Assembly (NCBI GenBank): GCA_028023455.1
Contig: JAQFVV010012545.1
Coordinates: 2,629,001-2,693,000 of the forward strand
Reading direction: 5' to 3'
Origin: Epiperipatus broadwayi
Taxonomy: Eukaryota > Onychophora > Udeonychophora > Euonychophora > Peripatidae
DNA: 64,000 bases
The position numbers were made by a program, and so were the translations under genes. The first letter of the stretch is position 1, and the number at the start of each line of letters is the position of its first letter. Positions 11,821 through 23,655 of the stretch are shown piece after piece. A model generated the notes under the pieces. That model ran no database searches. It worked only from the letters and a program-made list of their open reading frames with translations, and was not told the DNA's origin.

Positions 11821-12603
11821 TGGAGTTGATATCAAGTCAGTGCAGGTGGTTAGTTCACTGAGCTGGCTTCATGTGATTGCTGAGAGTATTTTCCAAAGAG
11901 AGAAATTCATTATCGAAAGCTTAGAAGTGCATGTTATTCATGTGATTGCTGAGAGTATTTTCCAAAGAGAGAAGTTCATTATCGAAAGCTTAGAAGTGCA
12001 TGTTAGCTATTAAGACTGCTGTGGTTCATTTCTGTTGCATTCTTGCTTAATTTATTTACAGCATTTAGAATAATATGGCAGCAAAGTTAAAAACTGTCTT
12101 CCAAAACTAAAACAGGTTGACATTTCCTTGTTATATCTTTCTTGAAGTTCAGAATCTCTTCATAATCAAACTCCAGAAGCTTTCATAGGGTTTCTACCAT
12201 TGTTGGTTTTTTAAAATTTCTAGAATTTTCTTCTCAGCAACAATTTTCAAAAATAGTTTCAGGTAAGTCACATTTATTCCAATCTAATTAATTTACATTA
12301 AGAAATTCTTTGAGGACAATGCCCAACACAAGCAGATTTTATATTTCTTAAATGTCATTATTCTTAAATAGATTTAAAATCAATTTACTCAGATTTAGCA
12401 TTAACCTTTTGGAATTTTATAAAATTTTATATTGAACAATAAGAAAAAATGATTACAAAATGCATTTCTCTATTATTTAATATTACATCCATTAAATCTT
12501 AGTTAACAAAATTAAACAGTTTACAGTTGAATGTTAAGTGAAATGAAAATTAATAATTACAAGTTTAACATTAAATAATTTTAAGATCCATTTAAGTATC
12601 TCA
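11821..12603 (-). repeat. 3' LTR of the decayed gypsy element, with internal tandem duplication
   Basis: 783 bp, homologous to 18686-19399 (714 bp). The whole 69-bp length difference is explained by a tandem duplication here: the segment beginning atgtgattgctgagag at 11871 repeats at 11940 with one visible change (agaaattc/agaagttc). It arose after the two LTRs separated. Confidence 0.85.
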
Positions 12604-13199
12604 ACTTCACCTTCAGTATTTCTTTTTTAAACAAGCTATACACTTGCCAAATATTTGTACCACTATCTTCCAATTGACTACCTTTTCAAGTAATTATTTC
12701 TCTCTGTTTATTCTATAAATAACCTCATCTCTTTTTGGCTCTACTGATCAGAGACTTCAGGCATTATGGAACTCATGTATGCAAGATTCATTCTCTAGGA
12801 TAAAGGCATTATGACCATTTTTTGTATTGTGAACAAGCCTTCATATAAAGGGAAAAACTTTTTATACTGATATTGTATAAGGTTACTGACCTGCAGTTTT
12901 CTCATAAAAATGCAATCCACCATATTGAATTGGGATGGCTGCCGGATTTCTCATTTTCTTCACAAATCTAGCACAAAACTTCTGTTTATCATGTTTTATA
13001 TCAATCTTTTACCAGCTCATTGGTAGAAGCAATTTTAAAGTAAAGGATAATCTGTACCAAAGTGTGATCTTATTGGGGGAATCCTGTGGATTCATTTTGA
13101 GTTCAATTAATATATTTTGTGATATTTTCTGTTTGGTTGAACCATTCCTTATGACTTTTATTTCCATACAGCAGAAACAGATGATTCAGCTCTCTCATA

Positions 13200-13900
13200 A
13201 TCCTCTCATATGGGTTTGATATGAGGATCACATATGAAAGTTAGTAGATTCTGAATGTCCTGTTGTTGAGGCCATTGATTTCATTGGTGAAATTTAAAAG
13301 GAGTTCCATAATCAGTGAGTATGAACTGGCCTTTGAAATCTGCTGTTACGGCAATATCATAATGGTACTTCATTTATCAGCTTTTCTTATATGGAAAGCT
13401 GTCATATTTTGAAAATCCATCATACATTACAATCAAATATCAATATTGTCTGTATGGTGGCAAGGGTTCATAAAAATCAATGGTTTGGATTCCGACCTAA
13501 AATAGGTTGTATGATCCCTGTGAATTTTTTATTTAGTGTTTTGTTTGTAAACAAATTTGATATATTTTTAGGACTGATAGCACATTAGCATATAAATTTT
13601 GTCAATAAAATATCCCTCAGAGTATGTGCTCTACTTTACATGGGTTGAAATATTCATGAAGGAAAAGTACATCAAGTTCCTTGAATACAAAAATTCTCTA
13701 TGAACCTTCTTCTGATTATCTCATCTATTAATTTATACTCTTCTTTCATCATCAGAATGTAGCAAGGAAGGTTGACCTTTAATCATGCTATAATCTTGGC
13801 ATATTTGGAGTCTATTGATTGTAATTCATGATGTCATTGTAACTATTGTTTTACAGACTCATTAATGGCCAGTGTGATAGTGCAATAAATAAATTATCCA
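13200..13900 (-). pseudogene. Gypsy integrase remnant
   Basis: Minus-strand fragments, in broken frames, include a peptide FKGQFILTDYGTPF near 13295-13345, resembling the integrase core strand around the second catalytic aspartate (usually TDNGTxF). A C-x-C-x-K-like patch near 13580 could be the end of the zinc-binding domain. Its position after RNase H matches gypsy order. Stops interrupt every frame. Confidence 0.55.
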
Positions 13901-14001
13901 ACTTATGGTTATGTTGGGATATGTCTATAGGATTATGGTTCAGATTATGTGCTATGGCCCTTGAAATAGATAACCTTATGTAAACTTTTGCAAGAATAAC
14001 T

Positions 14002-14319
14002 TTAACTAATTATCTGGTCATTTGTCAAAAAACTATTGTTGAGAAATTCCAAGTTCTTACAATTGGTAATAACGACAACATTCAACCCCATCAAGAATTG
14101 CTTAAATTTATCAAAATCCCACACTATGGTTAGAGTTTCTCTCTCAATAGTAGTGTTAATTCTTTTGAGCTCTCTTGAGAGTTCAATTACAAAAATATAA
14201 TACTTTATGATGGTTATGGTCATCAATTTGAAACAGTACCACCCGGCCAGATCACTAATATCAGTCTGAAGATAAAAAGTCTTAGTAAAGTCCAGATAAG
14301 TTAGAACTGCTTGTACCAA
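14002..14319 (-). pseudogene. Gypsy RNase H remnant
   Basis: A minus frame of 105 codons reads ...FTKTFYLQTDISDLAG..., then INTTIERETLTIVWDFDKFK, then FLMGLNVVVITNCKNLEFL. This is the classic gypsy RT/RNase H layout (LQTDASxxAxG, NYxxxEKExLAIVxAxxKFRxYLxG, TDHxxL). The first catalytic aspartate is retained in QTDIS and the glutamate in ERET. The TDH motif is degraded to TNC, so an active site is not complete. Part of the 11.8-19.4 kb element. Confidence 0.88.
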
Positions 14320-14399
14320 AAACTTATTTTTAATTTGAAGGAAATCAACATCTTGTAGGGTATTTCCAAGCCCATCTTTGAACCTTTTTTAGAAGTTGA

Positions 14400-15213
14400 A
14401 TTAAAAATAAAGATTCATCAGCTAAGTTTTGATAAAACCTGTTGTAAAAATTGCATAATACAAGGAGGGTTCCAACTGCTTCCTATTATTAGGTGTGGAA
14501 AATTTTATGTCATGGTAATCTTTGCAAGATGAGTCTTAATGCCCTCTTTGCCCATTAAAAATCCAAAAATTTTAACTCTTCCATGGGCAGGTAATTTTTC
14601 TGTAAATTGAGGGTGATGTTTTTTGTCAACATTCCCTAAAAAACAGTTCTAGGGGTTCCAGATGTTCTTCCGTATTTATTGAAGCAATGACACATCATTT
14701 ATATAAAAACAATAAGGTATTTTACTTTATCAGTCAGCACATAGTCAAGACATCTCAAGACCCCTGATCTACTATTGATCAATCCAAAGACCACACATTT
14801 GAAAAGAAGTACATCCTTTATAGGAGAAGCTGATGTACTCACAATCTAAAGGGTGAAGAGGTATCTACTTGTAGCTGGATGTTAAATCCATTGTAGTGAA
14901 TATGGTTTTTCCTTGAAACTTAGCCAAAATCCCTGATATAGTGGGAGAAATAACTATTTCCAGGACAATAATAGTATTCAATCAACATGCATCCAAAAAT
15001 ATTCTAACAGTACCATCTTTTTTTCAAACCCACTAAAGGATTAATATAAGAGGACACATGCTTTTCAATGACATCCCATTCAATTATCTGTTGTATTTGA
15101 CTGTTGACGTTCATCTTATATTGGAATGGAATAGGGTATGACCAGTTCTGAAAATGATTTTCTTCTTCTAACTCTAATTCTATATGTATATCCTTCAATA
15201 ACCCTTGGTCCAT
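14400..15213 (-). pseudogene. Gypsy reverse transcriptase remnant
   Basis: The 5' part (15004-15213) reads YPIPFQYKMNVNSQIQQIIE, then WDVIEKHVSSYINPLVGLKK, the N-terminal fingers of gypsy RT (usually YPIPY...I..ML..GVIEPS.SP..SPLV.V.KK). Further on, around 14670-14710, the catalytic box reads FYINDV in place of the usual YIDD(V/I), so one catalytic aspartate is lost. Frame changes are needed between these blocks. Confidence 0.85.
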
Positions 15214-15267
15214 TCAAAAATACTTGATAGTGTCACATTAATATTTCCTTTCAAGGTTATTTTTCTA

Positions 15268-15498
15268 CTAAAACAGTTTTCTATTTTTTTTGCATTTCAG
15301 CTGCATCAACCGTTTGTCATAAATACTGTAAATGGTCTGACTGAAACCTTCAAATGGTATCAGCTTTTCTTGACAAAGAAAGATATCTTTATTGCAATCA
15401 AGCACACATTTGTGTCTATACAGAAAGTTTGATCCAAGTATGATATCTTGTATTGGTCCTGACATTACTAAAAACACAGTTAAATTCAACTTTCCCAA
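15268..15498 (-). pseudogene. Gypsy aspartic protease remnant
   Basis: Within a 76-codon minus frame is DIILGSNFLYRHKCVLDCNK, the typical C-terminal half of a gypsy protease (dvILGxdFL.kh..viD). The active-site DSGA/DTGA part was not found upstream in an open frame, so only part of the domain survives. It lies directly upstream of the RT remnant, as expected. Confidence 0.8.
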
Positions 15499-15599
15499 GT
15501 TAGAGAGGGACTCATACCTGTTTAGTTTCTATGTTGACTTTTTTCCTACTGGCTAGTGTAACTTGCATTCTCTTTAATTGAAGAGTGAGTAACTGTAAG

Positions 15600-16560
15600 T
15601 GACCTTTTCTTATCTTATGATAGAAGTGACTAGAAAGCAATGCCATTGGACTTCTTCAGTCAATAAGAATTTTTGTCTGGAATGTTTTGGCTCTTATATA
15701 GATAATAAGACAAGTCTGCATTGTGAACTTCAATGTTTAGCTAAAATTTCCCTGGGCTCAACATCATTTCTAATTGAGGCTTCTGAACTTGGTTGCACAA
15801 AGTCACTCAACCATAATATTCTCATTTTTTCCAATGGTCTGTTTATCTTCTGTTTGTCATCATGTTGGGATTCCCCTTTCTGTTAGAGTTTCTTGTAGTT
15901 TACCCAATTTATTTAGTTGCCTGCCTTTCAATACCATATTCTCTTGAGGATCATAATCACTTTCTATTATCTTTATTTAGTATAGCTGTAACCTGGTGCC
16001 AACTTGAATATCTTCTTCTTCCTGATGTTTTTATAAATGAATTATTGTTAAAAAATCCATTGTTTCCTCAATGGAGCTATTACTTTTGCTCAACATACAT
16101 TTGTTGAATAACAGTTGGCATATTATGCTGAATAATTAGGATGTTTTGACCATCCAAAAATGGAAAATTCTGCACAGGATAGCATATCTATAATTTCCAA
16201 AGATCTAGAGCTTTAAACCCAAGATGCATCACCAATCCTAGAGCTGCCATACAGGATTTGATAGTGATCTCACATTTTTGCCAGCTATGAAACTGAAATA
16301 ATTCTTTAAGGCTCTCCAGATGATTTAAAGGGCTTTCCCCTACATATACCCTAAAAGCTTTTACTTGTATGCTTGAATTGACTTGCCTGTCCTTCCTATC
16401 TTTTATCTGTATTATTTGAATTATTTTACATTTTTGACTGATGCTTCCTTCTTGCAATCTCTTTTTCTCTTGAACCATTTTCTGTATCTGCCTTCTTCCA
16501 TTATTTTTATTAATTATTCCATTTCTTGTTTTTCCCTATTTATTCTGTTCCTGTCTACCC
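15600..16560 (-). pseudogene. Probable gypsy gag region
   Basis: Upstream of the protease on the minus strand, a 96-codon frame (16188-16478) and neighbouring fragments occupy the position of gag. The peptide contains a basic, Q/K-rich start and then HLESLKELFQFHSW, reminiscent of a capsid segment. No CCHC knuckle was confirmed. Named by position only. Confidence 0.4.
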
Positions 16561-16974
16561 CATTTCTTCTCTGATCTCTTTAATATCATCTTTTATGGGC
16601 CTATTTTCTTGTTTGACTTCTGAACTTTGCCATATCCTTCCTTTGATCAATCCTCTACTTTCATTTCATTTGTCATCTAATATTTTTCTAAACCCTTGTT
16701 GATTTTTTATCAACATGTCTTTAAAATCTTTTCTCATTTTTTCCATAAATTCATTTTGGGTTTGTATTATCTCATGAGCTTCTTTGCTTTCTCAACTAGC
16801 TCCAGATTTTTAAATATAATAGAACTGCTCTCATTCCACATTGCATTCATCTGTGTACCTTTCTCATTTTGCATTACAGTGTCCATCATAAAAAAACAAT
16901 TTAGAGAACTTATCTATTTTAAATCTAACTTTTCTATTTTTAATTTTTTTCTACTCTATGGAATTATTTTATAA

Positions 16975-18685
16975 CAACTCTTTACTTTTTAATATTAAAT
17001 AAGTAATGAACTTTCCCATCATTCTTACATATATTGCTGTCCTAACACTGATTGACTTTTCTATTTATTATTTAAAAAAAAAATTGTTTCTTTTTACCAA
17101 GTCTCAAATATTATCTTCCTAATTCTTTCCTAATCTCAGTTGGATTTATACTTGGGTCTGCATGTTGGCTGCACTATTTAAATAAAAAAATCTATATGTA
17201 CTGGACCATATTCCCATATATCAAACATCTTGAGGCACCACCAGACCATTAACAGCCTAGAAAATTCTTTGTCATGATACAATACATATAGATGAGTTAA
17301 TGATATTGTCTGAAGAGGTAAATTTATACAGCATGTCTAGATCAAAAATAGAATTAGAGATTTTTATTCTAGAAAACAATTGGAAGGCAGATAGCATCAA
17401 CATATGCCAGACAAATGCTATAGGTAATATGTTTATTTAAACAAAATGTAAATTCAAACATCAATTGAATATATAAAAAATATCAATTCATATAATTGTA
17501 TATTCAGATATAATTATTACAGAGATAAGCCCTTCTTTTACATAAGTGAATTTATTATTTAAAAAAAAATTTTTTTAACATAATTTAAGCTTTACTAAGC
17601 AATGAAATAATAAAACAACTTTCTTAAATGGTAATCCTCTAAATGTACACAAACTAAAGACTCTCACTCTTGTTTCTACTTTTGCTGATTATAATAAAAT
17701 CGTAGGCTTATACAAAATTGATCTTTGTAATACAAGTGTAGTGTGATCATGCGTCAACCACAAGAAATGAAAGATAATGAATATTAAAATTTCTTAATAA
17801 TCCACATTATACCTGGATCTTTAATATAATACATAGGAAACAATTCCAAAGCTTAACCTATGTAAAGTAACCTATTCAAGGTAAAGTTATTTCTTATTTA
17901 ACCACTGTTTAGTATGCTCTGTTAAGACATAGTGAGAAATACAGAAAAACACAATATATATCAGATGGACTTACAAACGGGCTCTATCCTTATGCACATA
18001 TATGCTGGATAGCAAAACACTTCTTATATATGCAAATGCTATGATATTAATGTAAGCTTAAGTAATTTCTCTAATTCATTGTACACACATATATGAAATA
18101 TCAAATTATCACTTGAAAACTTAATTAATTATAATTATGCTGGAAAAAACCAACAGTTTATTGAATTTCTCTTTTCTGTTAATTATTTAGCCAAGATTCC
18201 TGATTACAAAACTTGTAATCTTTAATACTGCATAGCGAAAAAGAAATTTGTTTCCTTTAAAACCCCTAAACAAAATAAAGCCTAAAAACAAGATCTAGGT
18301 ATTATTACTTGGGTGTTCTCAAATGTGTAACTTTAAAAGACTTATCTCATTTATACTTCATTATCACAGTTCTCATATAATACAAAAATTCCATATTTAA
18401 TAGAAATATGAAATTATATAATTCTATCTTATATCTTAACTTTAAAACCATCTATTTAAAATCAGCTTAACTCTAAACATTAGTAATACTGTATAGAAGT
18501 CGATAAAAAAAATAAACAATACTTATGGCTTACTGAATTAGGATAAAAGTTCATCATAGTTTACTGTGGCCATAATAAGTAGCAAACATTTTCTTTCTAT
18601 ATATGTTATAAATGAGTATGTATTCTTACTCTTTTTGAATTATTTATCACGATTCTTACTGAGATTCATTATAATTGGTCTGTGG
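16975..18685. other. Non-coding part of the gypsy element next to its 5' LTR
   Basis: About 1.7 kb of AT-rich DNA lies between the gag-position remnant and the right LTR. No ORF or clear primer-binding site was found. It may be a long decayed leader or may include another unrecognised insertion. Confidence 0.4.
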
Positions 18686-19399
18686 TGGAGTTGATATTTA
18701 GTCAGTGCAGGTTGTTAGTTTATTAAGTAGTTGGTTTTATGTAATTGCTGAAAGTATTGTCTGAAGAGGGAAGTTTATCATTAAAAGTTTAGAAGTGAAT
18801 ATTAGCTATTAAGACCGCTGATCCATTTCTATTGCATCATTGCTTAATTTATTTACAGCATTTAGAATAATATGGCAGAAAGTTAAAAACTGTCTTCACA
18901 AAACTAAAACAGGTTGGCATTTCCTTGTTCTCTCTTTCTTGAAGTTCAGAATCTCTTTATAGTCAAACTTCAGAAGCTTTTATAGGGCTTCTACCATTGT
19001 TGGTTTTTAAAATTTCTAGAATCTTCTCCTCAGCAACAAATTTCCAAAATACTTTCAGATAAGTCATATTTATTCCAATCTAATTAATTTACATTAAGAA
19101 ATTCTTTGAGGACAATGTCCAATGCAAACAAATTGCTTATTTTTTAAATTCATTATTCTTAAATAAATTTATATTCAATTTACTCAGATTTAAGCATTGT
19201 CCTTTTGGAATTTTATAAAATTTTATATTGAATGATAAAAAAATCATTACAAAATGCATTTCACTATTATTTAAGATTTCATATGTTAATTCTTAATAAA
19301 CAAAATTAATTAGTTTACAAATGCATGTTAAGTAAAATAAAATAAAAATTAATTAAAAATTTAACATTAAACAATTTTAAAACCCATCTGAGCATCTCA
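18686..19399 (-). repeat. 5' LTR of the decayed gypsy element
   Basis: 714 bp, a direct repeat of 11821-12603. Shared landmarks in order include tggagttgat, ttagctattaagac, cagcatttagaataatatgg, aaaactaaaacaggttg and agcatctca. Divergence from its partner is substantial, so the insertion is old. Confidence 0.85.
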
Positions 19400-19411
19400 A
19401 TATATATATAA

Positions 19412-19797
19412 AATTATTTTCCTATTTCAACAAGAGGACTGGTTTTCATCAGAAATAATATTTATATATGTTGACAAAGATTTGTATGGGTTGCATATGT
19501 AAAAGACATATTTTGCGAATTCATCTGTGATAACAAATTTAACTATTGATATACCAACATTTTGACTTCATCACACAAATCATCTACTGGTTGATCCAGT
19601 AGATGAGTTGTGTATATATATATATATATAAATAAAAATAAAAAATAAAAATGATTTGAATGCCTTCTCTTGTAGTAGCATTTATCATAAATAAAAAAAA
19701 AAGCTTGTTTAGAGCTATTAGCATGCTCTTAATTTTATATATATATATTCTGTCTGATGAAAACCAGTCCTCTGGTTGAAATATTAAAGTAATTTTA
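19412..19797. mobile_element. Short-armed inverted repeat element with an internal hairpin
   Basis: Left arm AAATTATTTTCC...AGAGGACTGGTTTTCATCAG (19411-19452) and right arm CTGATGAAAACCAGTCCTCT... (19754-19797) are inverted copies of about 43 bp. Inside, 19578-19616 forms a second hairpin (CATCTACTGG / CCAGTAGATG) next to a (TA)n tract. A segment at about 19699-19748 resembles one arm of the foldback at 46.8 kb. Probably a composite of two non-autonomous elements. Confidence 0.7.
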
Positions 19798-20562
19798 TAG
19801 ACAAGTAATTTTTTTTCTGTATTTTATTAATTTTTTGTATATATTTTCTTTAGTTTGTTTATATATTATAACGGAAATGGTTATTCGTACGGTTGAGTAA
19901 TTATTTGTACTTTCAACTATATTTATTTCGATTATTTTATTCTACATTATACTTAATTTATTATACTTTAATTCTTTCTCCGACTTTGATTCTTTATCCA
20001 TTTATTGTTTTCAACTTAGATTCTTTATTATCTTATTCATTATTTTAACCAACGCCATTACAATACAAGCAGAGAGCTAATACAGATACAAATTTAACTT
20101 CATATCTATACCCTTGACTGAACCCCAAGGCAATACGTACATATTATCTTGGCGTTATTTTTCCAGCCAAAACTCACGGCTGCTGAACAGAGCAAACTAT
20201 TTCAAAGAAACTTAGTGAATGTCCAGCGCTTGCTATTTATTTTTTAGAATTGGGATTCCGCACGAACAAGCAGCACATTAATATCTTAAACAAATCAGTA
20301 TGCCCCTTTAATCATTAATTACAGTTTCCCCCTATCATAGCTTGGTGATAGGAGAATAAAGCAAGGATACGAAATTTAATGACAAATATGTTTAATAATA
20401 ATACTCACACTTTATATAAAAAATTACATTATAATATCAATAATAAACACACACTTATAAATACTTGGCTATAATAAATATATGAAAATAGATCAGATAT
20501 TAAAGTTCTTAAAGTCCTGTTGATAGAGTTCTATTCTATCAAATCATGGATTTTATATTTAG

Positions 20563-20787
20563 TTATGAATAGTAGATAAATGAAAATGCATGCATGCTTT
20601 TACCTAGGCTTTGCTGTAATTGTCCCATGGGTATTTCTCCCGAGCGCTCTTGATTAACTTCCTCCGTTTGTGGGGTTATTTCTTTCCAGTTTTTGTTTGT
20701 TGATTCTTTAGGTTCTCCATTAACTTCCTCAGTTTGTGGGGTTATTTTCATCCAGTTTGCTGGTTGATTCTTTAGGTTGAGTTTCAA
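20563..20787 (-). repeat. Twofold tandem repeat inside the LTR with a 74-codon frame (also at 24767-24991)
   Basis: Within each LTR a repeated segment gives an open frame whose peptide contains NWMKITPQTEEVN and then NWKEITPQTEEVN. Both LTRs keep the same frame, and the one substitution I saw between them here is synonymous. Because LTRs are copied from one template, identity alone is not evidence of selection. A small LTR-encoded peptide is possible but unsupported. Confidence 0.4.
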
Positions 20788-20839
20788 TCGACAGCTACAG
20801 AAGCGGCGGTCCCTCTAGCAGGTCAGGAAAAGATCTTAC

Positions 20840-20920
20840 ATTGTGAGTCAGTGATGAGATGGCTCGAATCCGAACCTACGTCCCTTTAACGCCACTAGCC
20901 ACGCACTTCTTCCATTTTCT
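20840..20920 (-). promoter_or_regulatory. Possible tRNA-like A/B box pair inside the LTR (also near 25043-25124)
   Basis: On the minus strand GTGCGTGGCTAGTGGCGTT resembles a pol III A box and GGTTCGGATTCGAGCC resembles a B box, but they are closer together than in a tRNA and no anticodon arm forms. It may be a SINE fragment captured in the LTR, or a chance match. Confidence 0.3.
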
Positions 20921-21959
20921 TTTTAGCTGTTGCTTCTCTAAAGTCTCTACTAGCAATGCCAGACAAAAATTGTAATTTTATTAATCTCTTTCTTTGTTCG
21001 TTGTTTTTCAAATTTTTAATTAAGACTTAGATTTCCAACCAATTCTTATCATTATGTTTCTTTATTTAATTAGTGGCTGGAATGTAAGTCCCAATTAATT
21101 TAACAGATCAGGCCAAGATCTTCCATTGATAACATTTCTTTGTCCGTGGAATTTAATTTGTCCAACAGACTTTCACACCTACGGCCATATTGTTTCTTTT
21201 TATATATCACATATTACATTTATTTTATTTAAAGTTTACAATTCATTCATTTTTTTCACATTTACGTTTTACATTTACTTTAATTTGTTATAATATATTT
21301 TTTAAAAGAGAGAAGAAACACATTTTTTTATGCATCCACTTCCCCTCTCCCACAATAAACAAAAATAATTTCTAGCATTTGACTTATAAGAGAGAAAGAA
21401 ACAGACACATTTCTTTATTTATGCAGCCCCCTCCCCTTCTCTTATTATTACAAAAATCCACAGTAATTTTGACATTAGAATTTCAATTTCTTTCTTTCCC
21501 TTCCTTCTTTTTTTAAAAAAAATTTATTAGCTAATTTATTTCACCTTTATTACTTTCTAATTTTATAACTATATATGTGTGTCGACGACTTTACGTGGTC
21601 GTCACATTACACTCCGCTCGTTTTTGAGAATTAAAATCGGGTCGAATCTTATTCTGAGATGAGAGCCTATTTTAATTCTTTGCTTTCAACTCTTACTTCT
21701 GCTTTTATTACAGACTTTCCCACTCTGTCATGATGAGTGATAATGATGATGAGGATGACTGCAGAGAGACAGCTAGGTAAAGCTACACAATTCTTTCCGA
21801 TCGATTTTGGCTGATCAACCAATTTAATCTCTACGCATACGAGACCATGGCATAACTTAACTCTATCAAAACAAAAAAAACATAACCGGGTTTAAAGCAT
21901 GTGAACAGCAGGATATTTCTACTGCCTGCTCATCTTGCGCAAACAACAAATTCTTATTC

Positions 21960-22091
21960 TTGATTTATTTATTTATTTTATTCGAGGCACTAATTCTTAT
22001 TTCTTCATTTATTTATTTTGAGACACTAATTCTTATTCGAGGCACTAATTCTTATTTCTTCATTTATTTATTTTGAGACACTAATTCTTAT
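21960..22091. repeat. Short tandem repeat in the element's 3' untranslated region
   Basis: A segment containing cactaattcttattt, cttcatttatttatttt and gaga is repeated about twice. It lies between the Gag-like ORF and the polypurine tract. Confidence 0.7.
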
Positions 22092-22668
22092 TATATAATG
22101 AGTCCAGGATTCTTACTGGTGCTTCATTTAAAAGTTTAACCATCGAAAGCCATGAGAATCTAAAGTGCGAAGAGACGGCTGAATCAAGCTCAAAATACGA
22201 CCCAACATAATGCATACACACACACATATATGCCTCAATCTGCAACCTCATACACCTATCAGTGATATCTATCATTTAAGCATTATCACTGTTGTTCATT
22301 CAGTTTATTTTATTAATTATTAAATGGCTCTTTAATGAGCCTAAACAATTCTTATTTTTATTTTTACTTTTATGTAGGGAAACAATTCTTATTTTATTTT
22401 TACTTTTATTTATATTGGTCTTGCTGTGCTTGACTGCACATAAATACGCGTTAAGTTTATCATTGATTTTACTCCGTTAATATTACTCTCTTTTTTTTTT
22501 TTGCCTATCATAGTGCCTTTAATTATTTGTCGTGAGATGATTTGCCCCACCTGTCATATATTTTAAAAAAAAATTTATTTTTCATGATTAAAAAAAAAAT
22601 TATTTCTCATGATTCCAAGACGTTATCCGTTTCATCGAACCGACATATCCGTCCGTTTACCTTTTTTC

Positions 22669-23655
22669 TTAGTTTTTGTCTGGAGGTTTCTTATCATTTT
22701 TTCTACTATATTTATATCCACTTGTGCTGGGACCTGGAACACTGTTTCGATGTCCTCTAGAGTCGGCTTGCTCATATGGATGATTGAGATCTGCACTCCT
22801 TCCGGTCCGTTCGGACATTTCAGCCCTTTCGGATCTATCAGGAAATGCCTGGCTTCCTTCCCAATAATCGTGATGAGGATTGTATTGCATTCTTCCGATG
22901 TGCGGATCGTTGGGCTGGGGTTTAAATCCCTGATCCTCCACCTTGTAATTAGGCCTAGTGCTGTCAAACGCATCTAGTGACTCAGTAACCTGTCCAACAG
23001 TCTTCCCTTCTGGGCCTATAAGCACTTGCTCCGCATTGTTACTTTCGCTATTTATGTGCAAGCCTTTGCTCGCGCTCTCTTGCTCTTTACTGTTAGCACT
23101 TATTATCTCTGTTATATTTTCTATTTTATTCTCACCCCTTTCTACTCTCACTTCTATCCTCTCAACTGTTTTCGCTAACTGAGTTACCTCTAGTTGTATG
23201 CTTTCTATAACCTTTCTGTTTTCATTTTTTATTCCTTCAATTTCCTCCCCTTGCTCTATTTTCTCCAGTAGTTCCTCCTGGTGATCCAGCCTTTCATTTG
23301 CAACCTTCATTTGGTCTGAGGTTTGTTCACATTTTTCCTTCACTTCTTCAATTTTTTGACTAAAATCCTTACTGTGTCGTTCGCCCAACTCTTCTATCTT
23401 CCTACTATTTCTTTCACCTATTTCCCTCATTTCCATAAACAACCTTTGCTGGCCTTCCATTAATTTCGTGAACATATCCATTATATTATAGCTTTCTATT
23501 TTATTTTTATCATTAACCACTGTCTCCATTCCCTTTCTAATTTCTATATCTCCGTCACTAGCTATTTCTCCGGACGGTTCCATTAGTTCTTCGGAGGGTT
23601 TTCCTATTTTGCCCACTAGAGCATCCATTGTTATTTTTGATCTGGTGTGCATCAA
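22669..23655 (-). CDS. Gag-like coiled-coil protein of the LTR element, 328 aa
   Basis: The only long intact ORF in the window, starting at MMHTRSKI (ATG at 23655) about 410 nt inside the primer-binding site. Residues about 55-185 are charged, with heptad-like runs (for example RKIEELGERHSKDFSQKIEE and ERLDHQEELLEKIEQ), typical of a long coiled coil. Residues about 215-328 are polar, rich in P, S, D and R, and end KNDKKPPDKN. There is no CCHC knuckle, capsid core or enzyme motif. The layout resembles the N-terminal coiled coil and linker of invertebrate Ty3-type Gag, cut before the capsid. I infer a structural or trans-packaging role. Base composition is clearly GC-richer than the surroundings. 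Confidence 0.7.
   Translation of the reverse strand: MMHTRSKITMDALVGKIGKPSEELMEPSGEIASDGDIEIRKGMETVVNDKNKIESYNIMDMFTKLMEGQQRLFMEMREIGERNSRKIEELGERHSKDFSQKIEEVKEKCEQTSDQMKVANERLDHQEELLEKIEQGEEIEGIKNENRKVIESIQLEVTQLAKTVERIEVRVERGENKIENITEIISANSKEQESASKGLHINSESNNAEQVLIGPEGKTVGQVTESLDAFDSTRPNYKVEDQGFKPQPNDPHIGRMQYNPHHDYWEGSQAFPDRSERAEMSERTGRSADLNHPYEQADSRGHRNSVPGPSTSGYKYSRKNDKKPPDKN

Larger units (their letters stand above)
11821..19399 (-). mobile_element. Decayed Ty3/gypsy LTR retrotransposon, 7.6 kb
   Basis: Two direct repeats (11821-12603 and 18686-19399) bracket minus-strand remnants of protease, reverse transcriptase, RNase H and integrase, in that order from high to low coordinates. This is the Ty3/gypsy gene order. 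On the minus strand the LTRs read TGAG...TCCA. Many stops and frameshifts show it is long dead. The right flank is (TA)n. The left flank does not show a matching target duplication. No convincing primer-binding site was found beside the right LTR. Confidence 0.82.
19867..21611 (-). repeat. 3' LTR (1745 bp)
   Basis: Nearly identical to 24069-25785; by eye the two differ by scattered substitutions and small indels. The chief difference is at the LTR start. This copy carries a palindromic tip (CGACGAC...GTCGTC, about 21583-21604) that the other copy lacks, which accounts for most of the 28-bp length difference. Confidence 0.9.

Noticed and set aside
22958-23182. Plus-strand frames opposite the coiled-coil ORF
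   Set aside because: They are antisense shadows of the 328-codon ORF, whose strand is fixed by the primer-binding site and polypurine tract.
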